From contig NZ_CP082904.1 of the NCBI RefSeq assembly GCF_023517775.1, positions 930,001-994,000 on the forward strand: 64,000 nt of DNA, read 5' to 3'. A program made the translations under genes and the position numbers. Of the stretch, positions 52,291 through 64,000 are shown in pieces (the stretch's first letter is position 1; every line of letters begins with the position of its first letter). The notes beneath the pieces are model-generated. The model searched no databases. It saw only the letters and a list, made by a program, of their open reading frames with translations, and had not been told where the DNA came from. The DNA comes from Mixta hanseatica. GTDB taxonomy: Bacteria > Pseudomonadota > Gammaproteobacteria > Enterobacterales > Enterobacteriaceae.

Positions 52291-52944
52291 TTATTTATGT
52301 GTGACAGCACGAACGATGCGGTCGCCACAGAATTGAATGAGATAGACCAGTACTACCAGTAAAACCAGAACGGTATTCATTACCGTGGCGTTATAGCCGA
52401 TGTAGCCATACTGGTAACCAATCTGCCCTAAGCCGCCGGCACCTACGGCACCGCCCATAGCAGAATAGCCAACCAGCGTAATCAAGGTAATAGTGGCCGC
52501 ATTTACCAGACCCGGCAAGGCTTCCGGCAGCAGAACTTTACGAATGATCTGCATCGGCGTGGCGCCCATCGCCCGTGAGGCTTCAATCAGCCCGGTAGGC
52601 AGCTCCAGCAAGGCGTTTTCCACCATACGCGCGATAAAAGGCGCGGCGCCGACGGTTAGCGGAACGATGGCCGCCTGTAGCCCGATGGAGGTGCCGACAA
52701 TGGCGCGGGTGAAAGGGATCATCCAGACCAGCAGGATAATAAACGGAATCGAGCGGAAAATATTCACCAGCGCGGACAGTACCCGATACAGCTTGTTATT
52801 GGCCATAATCTGGCCTGGACGGGTGATATAAAGTAGAACGCCCACCGGCAAGCCCAGCACAAAGCCAAAAAAGCCAGAGACAAAGGTCATCATCAGCGTT
52901 TCCCATACGCCGCGACCCAGTAACCACATCATTGCCTCAGACAT
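52291..52944 (-). CDS. metI: Methionine ABC transporter permease MetI
   Basis: This inner-membrane permease has 217 residues with five predicted transmembrane helices. The EAA loop coupling helix is visible as [25 protein letters not shown] (here as IEASRAMGA and VLLPEALPG). It overlaps the metN 3' end by 8 bp. Confidence 0.96.
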   Translation of the reverse strand: MSEAMMWLLGRGVWETLMMTFVSGFFGFVLGLPVGVLLYITRPGQIMANNKLYRVLSALVNIFRSIPFIILLVWMIPFTRAIVGTSIGLQAAIVPLTVGAAPFIARMVENALLELPTGLIEASRAMGATPMQIIRKVLLPEALPGLVNAATITLITLVGYSAMGGAVGAGGLGQIGYQYGYIGYNATVMNTVLVLLVVLVYLIQFCGDRIVRAVTHK

Positions 52945-53968
52945 ACCCTAATACCTCTACTTTTACATGATGCTGTTGTAAATAAGCAATTGCGCCTTCG
53001 GTCTCTGGTTGGCTGCCGTGCATTTCCGTCAGCATGATGCCGAATTTCACGCCGCCGGCGTAATCCATCTGAGCGCTGATAATATTGTTATTAACATTAA
53101 AGCGACGGGCGGTTTCCGACAGCAGCGGAGCATCAACCGACTGACCGGTAAACTCCAGACGCAGAAGAGGCACGCTGTTGGCGGTAGACTGCGCCTGCAA
53201 ACGCTGCTGATAGTCCTCAGGAATATCAAGGTGCAGCGTCGACTGAATAAATTGCTGAGCCAGCGGCGTTTTCGGATGAGAGAAAACTTCGCTGACGCTG
53301 TCTTTCTCGATCAGCTGACCGTTGCTGATAACCGCAACCTGATCGCAGATGCGTTTGACCACATCCATTTCATGCGTAATCAGCAGAATGGTAATGCCAA
53401 GGCGGCGGTTGATATCTTTTAGCAGTTCAAGAATGGCGCGGGTGGTCGCCGGATCGAGCGCGCTGGTGGCTTCATCACACAGCAGGACTTTCGGGCTGCT
53501 TGCCAGCGCACGCGCAATCGCGACACGCTGTTTTTGACCACCGGAAAGGTTGGCAGGCCAGGCGTCTTGCTTATCGGCCAGGCCAACCAGATCGAGCAGC
53601 TCGGTCACGCGTGCTTTGATCGTGGCGCGCGGAGTGTTATCCAGCTCAAGCGGCAACGCCACGTTGCCAAACACGGTGCGGGAGTTAAGCAGGTTAAAAT
53701 GCTGGAAAATCATGCCGATTTGACGGCGAGCCAGCGTAAGCTGACTTTCTGAAAGCGTGGTGAGCTCCTGCCCATCAACCAGAACGCTGCCGGAAGTAGG
53801 ACGTTCCAGCAGGTTAACGCAGCGGATAAGCGTACTTTTACCGGCGCCAGATGAACCGATAACGCCATAAATTTGTCCAGCGGGCACGTGTAGGCTAACG
53901 TCTGACAACGCAGTGATGGTGCGCGTGCCCTGCTGAAAGACTTTAGTAATATTGGAAAGTTTTATCAT
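52937..53968 (-). CDS. metN: Methionine ABC transporter ATP-binding protein MetN
   Basis: MetN powers methionine uptake. It has 343 residues: Walker [10 protein letters not shown] at about 38-46, signature LSGGQ, Walker [12 protein letters not shown], and a C-terminal NIL domain (about 265-343) that binds methionine and gives trans-inhibition. The MetJ operator upstream agrees with control by methionine supply. Confidence 0.97.
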   Translation of the reverse strand: MIKLSNITKVFQQGTRTITALSDVSLHVPAGQIYGVIGSSGAGKSTLIRCVNLLERPTSGSVLVDGQELTTLSESQLTLARRQIGMIFQHFNLLNSRTVFGNVALPLELDNTPRATIKARVTELLDLVGLADKQDAWPANLSGGQKQRVAIARALASSPKVLLCDEATSALDPATTRAILELLKDINRRLGITILLITHEMDVVKRICDQVAVISNGQLIEKDSVSEVFSHPKTPLAQQFIQSTLHLDIPEDYQQRLQAQSTANSVPLLRLEFTGQSVDAPLLSETARRFNVNNNIISAQMDYAGGVKFGIMLTEMHGSQPETEGAIAYLQQHHVKVEVLGYV

Positions 53969-54056
53969 TGAGTTATTAGTTATCTGTTGCGGTGAAGTTG
54001 TCCGTGGTGTTTTTTCTTTTGTCTTACTAACGCGACAAAATTTGAAACGGATGGTA

Positions 54057-54072
54057 AGGCATCCAGACGTCT
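54057..54072 (-). promoter_or_regulatory. MetJ operator of metNIQ
   Basis: A perfect metbox AGACGTCT at 54065-54072 is preceded by a weaker tandem 8-mer AGGCATCC (5 of 8). MetJ binds tandem metboxes, and the site is about 90-105 bp upstream of metN. It should repress metNIQ when SAM is abundant. Confidence 0.7.
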
Positions 54073-54161
54073 AAATCAATCAGAGAGAGTCAATCTGCCA
54101 TTCTCTCTTTTATTGCAATCATGCGATACTGAGCCACAAATTTGGCAGCAGGAGTTACTAC

Positions 54162-54722
54162 GTGACGGCTAAAGTCCCGGCGATATTTCTTGATCGCGAT
54201 GGCACAGTGAATGTGGACCATGGTTATGTCCATGAGATTGATGATTTTCAGTTTATCGACGGCGTCATTGAGGCGATGCAGGAACTGAAAAAAATGGGGT
54301 ATGCGCTGGTGCTGGTGACTAACCAGTCCGGTATTGCGCGCGGTATGTATAGCGAAGATCAGTTTATGCAGCTAACAGAGTGGATGGACTGGTCGCTGGC
54401 GGATAGAGATGTAGATTTGGATGGTATCTATTATTGTCCGCATCATCCTGAAGCAGCGGTAGAGAGCTACCGTCAGCAGTGCGACTGCCGTAAACCGCAG
54501 CCGGGTATGCTGCTGAGCGCAATGAAAGAGCTGAACATCGATATGGCCGCTTCTTATATGGTTGGCGATAAGATTGATGATATTCAGGCGGGCAAAACAG
54601 CAGGCGTGGGCACAACGGTATTAGTGCGCAGCGGTGAAACCGTTACGGCGGAAGGCGAAAAAGCGGCTGATTGGGTAATAGATAGTCTTGCCGACCTGCC
54701 AAAACGGATAAAACAGGGGTAA
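54162..54722 (+). CDS. gmhB: D-glycero-beta-D-manno-heptose 1,7-bisphosphate 7-phosphatase
   Basis: GmhB removes the 7-phosphate in ADP-heptose synthesis for LPS inner core. It has 186 residues, GTG start at 54162 with GGAG about 9 bases upstream. HAD motif I is DRDGT with D11 and D13; VTNQSG is motif II; the zinc loop is CPHHP...CDCRKP; VGDKIDD is motif IV. It lies between metN (divergent) and the rRNA operon, as in E. coli near rrnH. Confidence 0.96.
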   Translation: MTAKVPAIFLDRDGTVNVDHGYVHEIDDFQFIDGVIEAMQELKKMGYALVLVTNQSGIARGMYSEDQFMQLTEWMDWSLADRDVDLDGIYYCPHHPEAAVESYRQQCDCRKPQPGMLLSAMKELNIDMAASYMVGDKIDDIQAGKTAGVGTTVLVRSGETVTAEGEKAADWVIDSLADLPKRIKQG

Positions 54723-54777
54723 AAACAGGCGTTCTGCGCGAAATTTCAGCGAACGGTAAAAAAGTTGAAATTAGCGC

Positions 54778-54805
54778 TTGCGAGGTCTCGAGAACTCCCT
54801 ATAAT
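54778..54805 (+). promoter_or_regulatory. rRNA operon promoter P1
   Basis: TTGCGA at 54778-54783, 16-bp spacer, TATAAT at 54800-54805, then a GC-rich discriminator (GCGCC) typical of stringently controlled rrn P1 promoters. The AT-rich tract at 54755-54775 resembles an UP element. The rest of the 376-bp leader between gmhB and 16S holds P2 and boxA; I see no gene in it. Confidence 0.8.
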
Positions 54806-54901
54806 GCGCCTCCATCGACACGGCACAACGGCTTACGCCACGCGGTGTTGAGCGGTTCAGCGAAGTCTGAATCGCCGGAGAAAAACTTCTGAAAAAGGGG
54901 G

Positions 54902-54929
54902 TTGACTCTGAAAGAGGAAAGCGTAATAT
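54902..54929 (+). promoter_or_regulatory. rRNA operon promoter P2
   Basis: TTGACT at 54902-54907 and TAATAT at 54924-54929 with 16-bp spacing, about 120 bp downstream of P1, the usual P1-P2 distance. Confidence 0.7.
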
Positions 54930-54969
54930 ACGCCACCTCGCGACAACGGCACGAAACGCCGGTCGCACC

Positions 54970-54980
54970 GCTCTTTAACA
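54970..54980 (+). promoter_or_regulatory. boxA antitermination element in the rrn leader
   Basis: GCTCTTTAACA is the conserved Nus-factor boxA upstream of 16S. Confidence 0.88.
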
Positions 54981-55098
54981 ATTTATCAGACAATCTGTGT
55001 GGGCACTCACGGACGGGATATCGCAAAAATAATTGCAGTATCAAGTCTCAGAGTGAACACGTAATTCATTACGACGTTTTTCTCGAGCATCAGACTTT

Positions 55099-56640
<1,542 letters not shown>

Positions 56641-56712
56641 CCATGCTGAATCCCGCCCGTGAAGTGCTCACACAGATTGTCTGATAGAAGTAACGAGCAG
56701 TAAAACCCCGGC

Positions 56713-56789
<77 letters not shown>

Positions 56790-56870
56790 ATTCCTTCCAG
56801 CACTGCGTTATGGTTTCGGCTCGCATAGTTGACTATGCGTCGCAAAACCATGCCTTGTTCTGAAAGGAAT
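56790..56870. repeat. 81-bp imperfect palindrome between tRNA-Ile and tRNA-Ala
   Basis: The arms 56790-56829 and 56832-56870 are inverted copies (roughly 30 of 39 positions pair), closing at CGCATAGT-TG-ACTATGCG. It directly follows the tRNA-Ile CCA end. The E. coli spacer here is only about 42 bp and lacks it. It could fold into a long stem in the precursor rRNA. Confidence 0.8.
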
Positions 56871-56901
56871 GAAGGTAACCGGCGGTTTTACGAACACATC
56901 T

Positions 56902-56977
56902 GGGGCTATAGCTCAGCTGGGAGAGCGCCTGCCTTGCACGCAGGAGGTCAGCGGTTCGATCCCGCTTAGCTCCACCA
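56902..56977 (+). tRNA. alaT: tRNA-Ala (TGC)
   Basis: A 76-base tRNA with acceptor GGGGCTA/TAGCTCC, anticodon TGC in CTTGCAC, T-loop GGTTCGATCCC and encoded ACCA. Confidence 0.97.
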
Positions 56978-57034
56978 TCAACCTGTGGTTGATGAACACT
57001 CCAGAGTGCATTTGCGAATGTACTGTGTAGTTTT

Positions 57035-57045
57035 GCTCTTTAACA
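57035..57045 (+). promoter_or_regulatory. boxA element before 23S
   Basis: A second GCTCTTTAACA boxA in the spacer, identical to the leader copy, placed about 100 bp before 23S. Confidence 0.85.
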
Positions 57046-57147
57046 ATCCGGAAACAAGCTGAAAATTGAAAACGGAACAACGTTATGTTGTTCACGATTC
57101 TCTCAATGCTCACACCTCAGGTGTCGGAAGACGTCTGTGGGTTGTGA

Positions 57148-60050
<2,903 letters not shown>

Positions 60051-60141
60051 ACAACGCCACAGGCGTTTTGAGTTGAGAGATTTTCAGCTTTGTTGACGGA
60101 TAAACGTGCGCGGCCGTGAGGGCGGCGGACGGAAACAGATT

Positions 60142-60261
60142 TGCCTGGCGGCAAGAGCGCGGTGGTCCCACCTGACCCCATGCCGAACTCAGAAGTGAAA
60201 CGCCGTAGCGCCGATGGTAGTGTGGGGCTTCCCCATGCGAGAGTAGGGAACTGCCAGGCAT
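60142..60261 (+). rRNA. rrf: 5S ribosomal RNA
   Basis: 120 bases from TGCCTGGCGGCAAGAGCG to CTGCCAGGCAT, with the terminal pairing TGCCTGGC/GCCAGGCA. Confidence 0.98.
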
Positions 60262-60332
60262 CAAATTAAGGTTATACCTGAAAAGGTAACACCGGTTATC
60301 AGCGAGACCCCGCTGGTAATGCAGTATTCGGT

Positions 60333-60409
60333 GGTGCGGTAGTTCAGTCGGTTAGAATACCGGCCTGTCACGCCGGGGGTCGCGGGTTCGAGTCCCGTCC
60401 GCACCGCCA
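60333..60409 (+). tRNA. aspU: tRNA-Asp (GTC)
   Basis: A 77-base tRNA with acceptor GGTGCGG/CCGCACC, anticodon GTC in CTGTCAC, T-loop GGTTCGAGTCC and GCCA end. A distal tRNA-Asp is also found in E. coli rrnH, which lies in the same gene neighbourhood. Confidence 0.97.
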
Positions 60410-60422
60410 CTCTATTAGCAAT

Positions 60423-60456
60423 AGCCCTGACAGCAATGTCAGGGCTTTTTGCTTTT
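60423..60456 (+). terminator. rRNA operon terminator
   Basis: A 9-bp stem AGCCCTGAC/GTCAGGGCT, 6-base loop and T-rich tail TTTTTGCTTTT. Confidence 0.93.
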
Positions 60457-60586
60457 CTGCGTCCATTTTTTCCTGCTTCTATGCCAGGTTATTATTCTTA
60501 TGGCGATAGGGTTCTTACCGCTTTTACTGCTTCAGTCTGCTTAGTTCGCGCTCCCCGCTAAGTTAAAACGCGAACCGGGCGCGTTA

Positions 60587-61483
60587 TCATATGCTGCGCA
60601 GGTTAATCCACTCGCTCAGAAAATCGATAAATGCTCGTACGCGGTTATTAACGGCGCGATCGCTGTAATAAACTGCATTAAACGGCATCGCAACCGGTAA
60701 GCGTTTATCAGCTAACACCTCAACTAAACTGCCCAAAGCCAGCTCTTTATCGATCATATAATCAGACAAACAGGCAATGCCGTTGCCGGCGAGGCACAGC
60801 TGTTTCAGCGTCTCGCCGCTATTCGCTGAGATCGTAGGCTGAATGGTATAAAGCTCGCCGTCCGGCTGAGCCACGGGCCAGCGGTTAAGCGCGGGGGTCT
60901 CAATAAACCCAAGACAGCTGTGTTGAGCCAGTTCATCCACCTTTAGCGGAGCGCTATGGCGGGCAAGATAAGCAGGGGAGGCGACCAGTTTCCGGTAGCT
61001 GCTAAACAGCGGGCGGGCGCGCAGGCTGGAGTCGGTTAAATTACCGGCGCGAATAGCGACATCCACCTTGCGCTCAATCAGATTAATAAAAGTTTCCGAA
61101 GAGAGCAGCGATAAAGTGACTTCCGGATAGCGTTGACGAAAAGGCTCGACCATTGGCGTCAACAGATGCAGCACGACGGGCGTCGCCGCATCTACCCGTA
61201 ACAGACCACGCGGCACCTGACGGCTTTCCATCAGTTCATTTTCCGCTGCGGCCATCTCCTGCAGCAGTTTTTGCACTTTCCGAAAATAACCTTCGCCTTC
61301 CTGCGTCAGATTGATTTGCCGTGTCGTCCGCGTCAACAGTTCCACGCCCAGCTTCGTCTCCAGCTTTTTTACTGCGCGACTCACGGCGGAAGGCGCCAGC
61401 TCAAGCTGCTTTGCTGCCCGGCTAAAGCTACCGCTTTCCACCACGGCGACAAAAATTTTAAGCTCTTCTGAAGACGCTTTCAC
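60587..61483 (-). CDS. yafC: LysR-family transcriptional regulator (YafC-like)
   Basis: This 298-residue regulator has a winged helix-turn-helix at about 1-60 ([18 protein letters not shown], then [16 protein letters not shown]) and a C-terminal effector-binding domain of two alpha/beta subdomains. It belongs to the large group that includes E. coli YafC, which occupies the same place after rrnH, divergent from yafD. Its targets and effector are unknown. The 183-bp divergent spacer (61484-61666) is the likely site of autoregulation. Confidence 0.85.
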   Translation of the reverse strand: MKASSEELKIFVAVVESGSFSRAAKQLELAPSAVSRAVKKLETKLGVELLTRTTRQINLTQEGEGYFRKVQKLLQEMAAAENELMESRQVPRGLLRVDAATPVVLHLLTPMVEPFRQRYPEVTLSLLSSETFINLIERKVDVAIRAGNLTDSSLRARPLFSSYRKLVASPAYLARHSAPLKVDELAQHSCLGFIETPALNRWPVAQPDGELYTIQPTISANSGETLKQLCLAGNGIACLSDYMIDKELALGSLVEVLADKRLPVAMPFNAVYYSDRAVNNRVRAFIDFLSEWINLRSI

Positions 61484-61666
61484 ACCTGCTCCTTGTTATA
61501 AATTGTTTTATCCCCACGCTGATGTGGATAGCCTGTGTTGCTATCGTAACATTTGCTTGCCTGTCCGAAAGTTAAATTCGGTGGCTTTGATTGAAAGTCT
61601 CTGCTGAAGCCCCTATAACTGAAAGCAGTAACTAGATGACAGGCATTTTCACTAACGGGCGGTATT

Positions 61667-62470
61667 GTGCGGAAAAAAACCTATGCCATGAGGTATGTAG
61701 CTGGACAGCCAGCGGAAAGAATTTTCCCGCCTGGCGCTATGCTGCATGTTGGGCAAGCGCTTCCGCCGGGTGCGCCTATTACCCCTGGTGAAACGCTACG
61801 CGTGCTGGTCTGGAATATTTTTAAGCAGCAACGAGCGGATTGGATGTCGGTGCTACAAACCTTTGGCAAAGAAGCTCAGCTGGTGTTATTACAGGAAGCG
61901 CAAACCACGCCAGAGCTGGTCCGTTTTGCCACCTCTAATTACCTGGCGGCCGATCAGGTGCCGGCTTTTGTTCTGCCGCAGCATCCGTCTGGGGTGATGA
62001 CGCTGGCGGCGGCGCACCCGGTTTACTGTTGTCCGCTGCGCGAGCGTGAGCCGCTGCTGCGTTTAGCGAAATCAGCGTTAATAACCGCTTATCCCTTACC
62101 GGATGGCAGGATGCTGATGGTGGTTAACATTCATGCGGTTAACTTCAGCCTCGGCATTGATGTTTACAGTAAACAGCTGGGACCAATCGGCGAGCAGCTG
62201 GCGCACCATAACGGGCCGGTGATTATGGCTGGCGATTTTAATGCATGGAGCCGACAGCGCATGAATGCCCTGTATCGCTTTGCGCGGGAGATGGGGCTAC
62301 GGGAAGTACGTTTTACTGAAGATCATCGACGTAAGGCCTTTGGGCGGCCGCTGGACTTCGTTTTCTATCGCGAGCTGCAGGTAACGGAAGCCTCGGTACT
62401 GGTCACGCGCGCTTCCGATCATAACCCACTGCTGGTCGAATTCGCCTCTTCAGGCTCCGCAAAATCATAA
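61667..62470 (+). CDS. yafD: Endonuclease/exonuclease/phosphatase-family protein YafD
   Basis: This 267-residue protein of the EEP fold (DNase I-like) starts with [22 protein letters not shown], as E. coli YafD does. Motifs of the superfamily are visible: [22 protein letters not shown] with the metal glutamate, [18 protein letters not shown] and [10 protein letters not shown] with the catalytic Asp-His. The substrate is not established. In E. coli yafE follows; here it is absent. Confidence 0.92.
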   Translation: MRKKTYAMRYVAGQPAERIFPPGAMLHVGQALPPGAPITPGETLRVLVWNIFKQQRADWMSVLQTFGKEAQLVLLQEAQTTPELVRFATSNYLAADQVPAFVLPQHPSGVMTLAAAHPVYCCPLREREPLLRLAKSALITAYPLPDGRMLMVVNIHAVNFSLGIDVYSKQLGPIGEQLAHHNGPVIMAGDFNAWSRQRMNALYRFAREMGLREVRFTEDHRRKAFGRPLDFVFYRELQVTEASVLVTRASDHNPLLVEFASSGSAKS

Positions 62471-62498
62471 AAAAAGCCGATCAAAAGATCGGCTTTTT
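62471..62498. terminator. Bidirectional terminator between yafD and mltD
   Basis: A 12-bp stem (AAAAAGCCGATC with GATCGGCTTTTT) with a 4-base loop has A and T tails on both strands and serves both convergent genes. Confidence 0.93.
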
Positions 62499-62515
62499 CA
62501 TACGGTACGGCAAAT

Positions 62516-63904
62516 TTAACTGTCTGGCGTCGCGCTGTTTTTCACGAACAGGGTAATTTTATCACCCGGCTGAATCGAACTGCTGTCGCTCAGCACGCTG
62601 TTCCAACGCTTGACGTCTTTGATCTCTACACCATGTCGACGTGCAATACTGGCAAGAGAATCACCCTTACGAACTTTGTAGGTGATGCTGTTGCCGTTAT
62701 CGGCCAGTTCACTTCCTGTCACGCCACCGCTAAAGGTGAGCGTCTGTCCTGGTTTAATCGTGTTGCCGCGTAAATTATTGGCGCGCTGCAACGCTTTTAC
62801 CGAAACGCCCATCCGGCTGGCGATGCCCGACAGCGTATCGCCATTGCGCACCTTATAGCTATTGGCGCCGGTAACGTTCGCGGCTAAACGCGTTGGCTGT
62901 ACGGCTGCGATATCACCTGAAGCCAGCGAATTACGCAATTTGGCAACATTCGCTTTAGGGACCATAATATAGTGAGGTCCGTTAGGCGCAGTCGCGCCGC
63001 GTTTGTAGCCGGTGTTGTAGTTCTTCAGCTTGGCCACCGACAAGCCGGCCATTTCTGCCGCCTGCGTCAGCTTGATCTGCTGGCCTACTTCAACACGCGC
63101 CAGCGCACGGCTTTCATTCGGCGCCGGTAAACGTACCCCATAGCGCTTGTTGTTTTTCAGGATATCCTGCAACGCCAGCATTTTAGGCACGTACAGCGTG
63201 GTTTCACGCGGCAGAGACAGATGCCAGAAATCGGTTGGTTTGCCGCGCGCTTTATTTTGTTTAATCGCTTTCAGCACACGCCCCTCGCCGCTGTTATAGG
63301 CAGCGATGGTCAACAACCAGTCTCCGTCGAACATCCCGTTCAGACGTTCCATCATATCTAAAACTGCGCGGGTCGAAGCGACAATATCGCGTCGTCCGTC
63401 ATACCACTGATTTTGCTTTAAACCGTAATTCCGTCCCGTACTCGGCACAATCTGCCAGATGCCTGCGGCATTAGCAGCGGATGTGGCGTGGGGGTTAAAA
63501 GCGCTCTCCACTATGGGTAGTAGTACCAGTTCCATCGGCATCTTACGTTGCTTAATCTGCTCGACTATCCAGTACATATACGGCTCTGCCCGTAAAGTTA
63601 CATCGTGGAGATAGCTCTTGTTTCTTAAGTACTTTTGTTTCTGCTCTCGGATCCGGGGATTTTCCGGAACCTCCATCTTCAGCCCGTCGCGAATGTAATT
63701 CCACAAATCCTGGTCCTGGGTCAGGGCCGTTCCATCATCCTGCCAACGCGGGGATAACATGCGATCTGTAAATTTGTCATTCTCATTTTGACCAGCTGAA
63801 GACAGACTCTGGGCATGCTGTTCAGGAACGTTAGCATCATGTCGCGATGCCTGGCATCCCATCAGCAAGACCGAGGCGAGAAGGATAATCGCTCTAGTCT
63901 TCAT
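62516..63904 (-). CDS. mltD: Membrane-bound lytic murein transglycosylase D
   Basis: MltD cleaves peptidoglycan glycan strands with 1,6-anhydro product formation. It is a lipoprotein of 462 residues with lipobox LMGC (C17). The SLT domain at about 105-260 has the catalytic glutamate E133 in LLPIVESAFNP and the GIWQIVPSTGR and AAYNSGEGRV motifs. Two LysM domains at about 350-392 and 409-454 bind glycan. The 96 bp upstream to the window end hold its promoter region; gloB, the next gene in E. coli, is not reached. Confidence 0.96.
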   Translation of the reverse strand: MKTRAIILLASVLLMGCQASRHDANVPEQHAQSLSSAGQNENDKFTDRMLSPRWQDDGTALTQDQDLWNYIRDGLKMEVPENPRIREQKQKYLRNKSYLHDVTLRAEPYMYWIVEQIKQRKMPMELVLLPIVESAFNPHATSAANAAGIWQIVPSTGRNYGLKQNQWYDGRRDIVASTRAVLDMMERLNGMFDGDWLLTIAAYNSGEGRVLKAIKQNKARGKPTDFWHLSLPRETTLYVPKMLALQDILKNNKRYGVRLPAPNESRALARVEVGQQIKLTQAAEMAGLSVAKLKNYNTGYKRGATAPNGPHYIMVPKANVAKLRNSLASGDIAAVQPTRLAANVTGANSYKVRNGDTLSGIASRMGVSVKALQRANNLRGNTIKPGQTLTFSGGVTGSELADNGNSITYKVRKGDSLASIARRHGVEIKDVKRWNSVLSDSSSIQPGDKITLFVKNSATPDS

Positions 63905-64000
63905 GTGTGTGTCAATGGTTGCTTAAAAGACGAGCAATCATACGTGCTAGCGCCTAACAACACAACCAGAAAAATCAAAAATCGTCTTTCTTCTGGCGTA

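Overview
The window is a chromosomal segment of a gammaproteobacterium of the order Enterobacterales. Gene content and order follow the Escherichia coli fhu-to-mltD region almost step by step, and the 16S rRNA is enterobacterial. Differences from E. coli fit an Erwiniaceae-type genome (Pantoea/Mixta/Erwinia): a cytochrome c gene after tilS, a single-domain DUF1508 gene after accA, no nlpE between arfB and proS, and no yafE between yafD and mltD. That family placement is inference; the order is secure.

Layout. 1-4.2 kb: ferric hydroxamate uptake, fhuA (3' end only), fhuC, fhuD, fhuB. 4.2-11.1 kb: hemL, clcA, erpA, a small secreted protein of unknown function, btuF-mtn, and divergent dgt. 11.1-19.3 kb: degP with a sigma-E type promoter, cdaR, yaeH, dapD, glnD, map. 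19.3-39.3 kb: the conserved essential block rpsB-tsf, pyrH, frr, dxr, uppS, cdsA, rseP, bamA, skp, lpxD, fabZ, lpxA, lpxB, rnhB, dnaE, accA, covering translation, isoprenoid and phospholipid precursors, outer-membrane protein assembly, lipid A and replication. 39.3-45.2 kb: a DUF1508 gene, ldcC, yaeR, tilS, a cytochrome c, rof-yaeP, arfB. 48.3-54.7 kb: proS, trmO, rcsF, the metNIQ methionine importer with a MetJ operator, and gmhB. 54.7-60.5 kb: a complete rRNA operon (16S, tRNA-Ile, tRNA-Ala, 23S, 5S, tRNA-Asp) with tandem promoters, boxA elements and a terminator. 60.5-64 kb: yafC-type LysR regulator, yafD, mltD.

The stretch at 45.2-48.2 kb is the only clearly foreign part and the most interesting. 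It is strikingly AT-rich and sits where E. coli carries nlpE. On the minus strand it holds a 73-residue peptide gene whose N-terminus resembles a class II microcin/bacteriocin double-glycine leader. Next comes a hairpin, then a 434-residue family 2 glycosyltransferase with the motif order of SunS, the S-glycosyltransferase of the glycocin sublancin. Diverging from these is a 118-residue protein of unknown function, possibly of PTS IIB-like fold. An intact 768-bp IS1 with perfect 9-bp target duplications has inserted into the last codons of that gene. I read the island as a candidate glycocin (glycosylated bacteriocin) locus in an enterobacterium. No dedicated peptidase/exporter is visible, so function is a hypothesis.

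Other small observations: a degenerate 41/40-bp tandem duplication of the lpxD 3' end, and an 81-bp imperfect palindrome between tRNA-Ile and tRNA-Ala.
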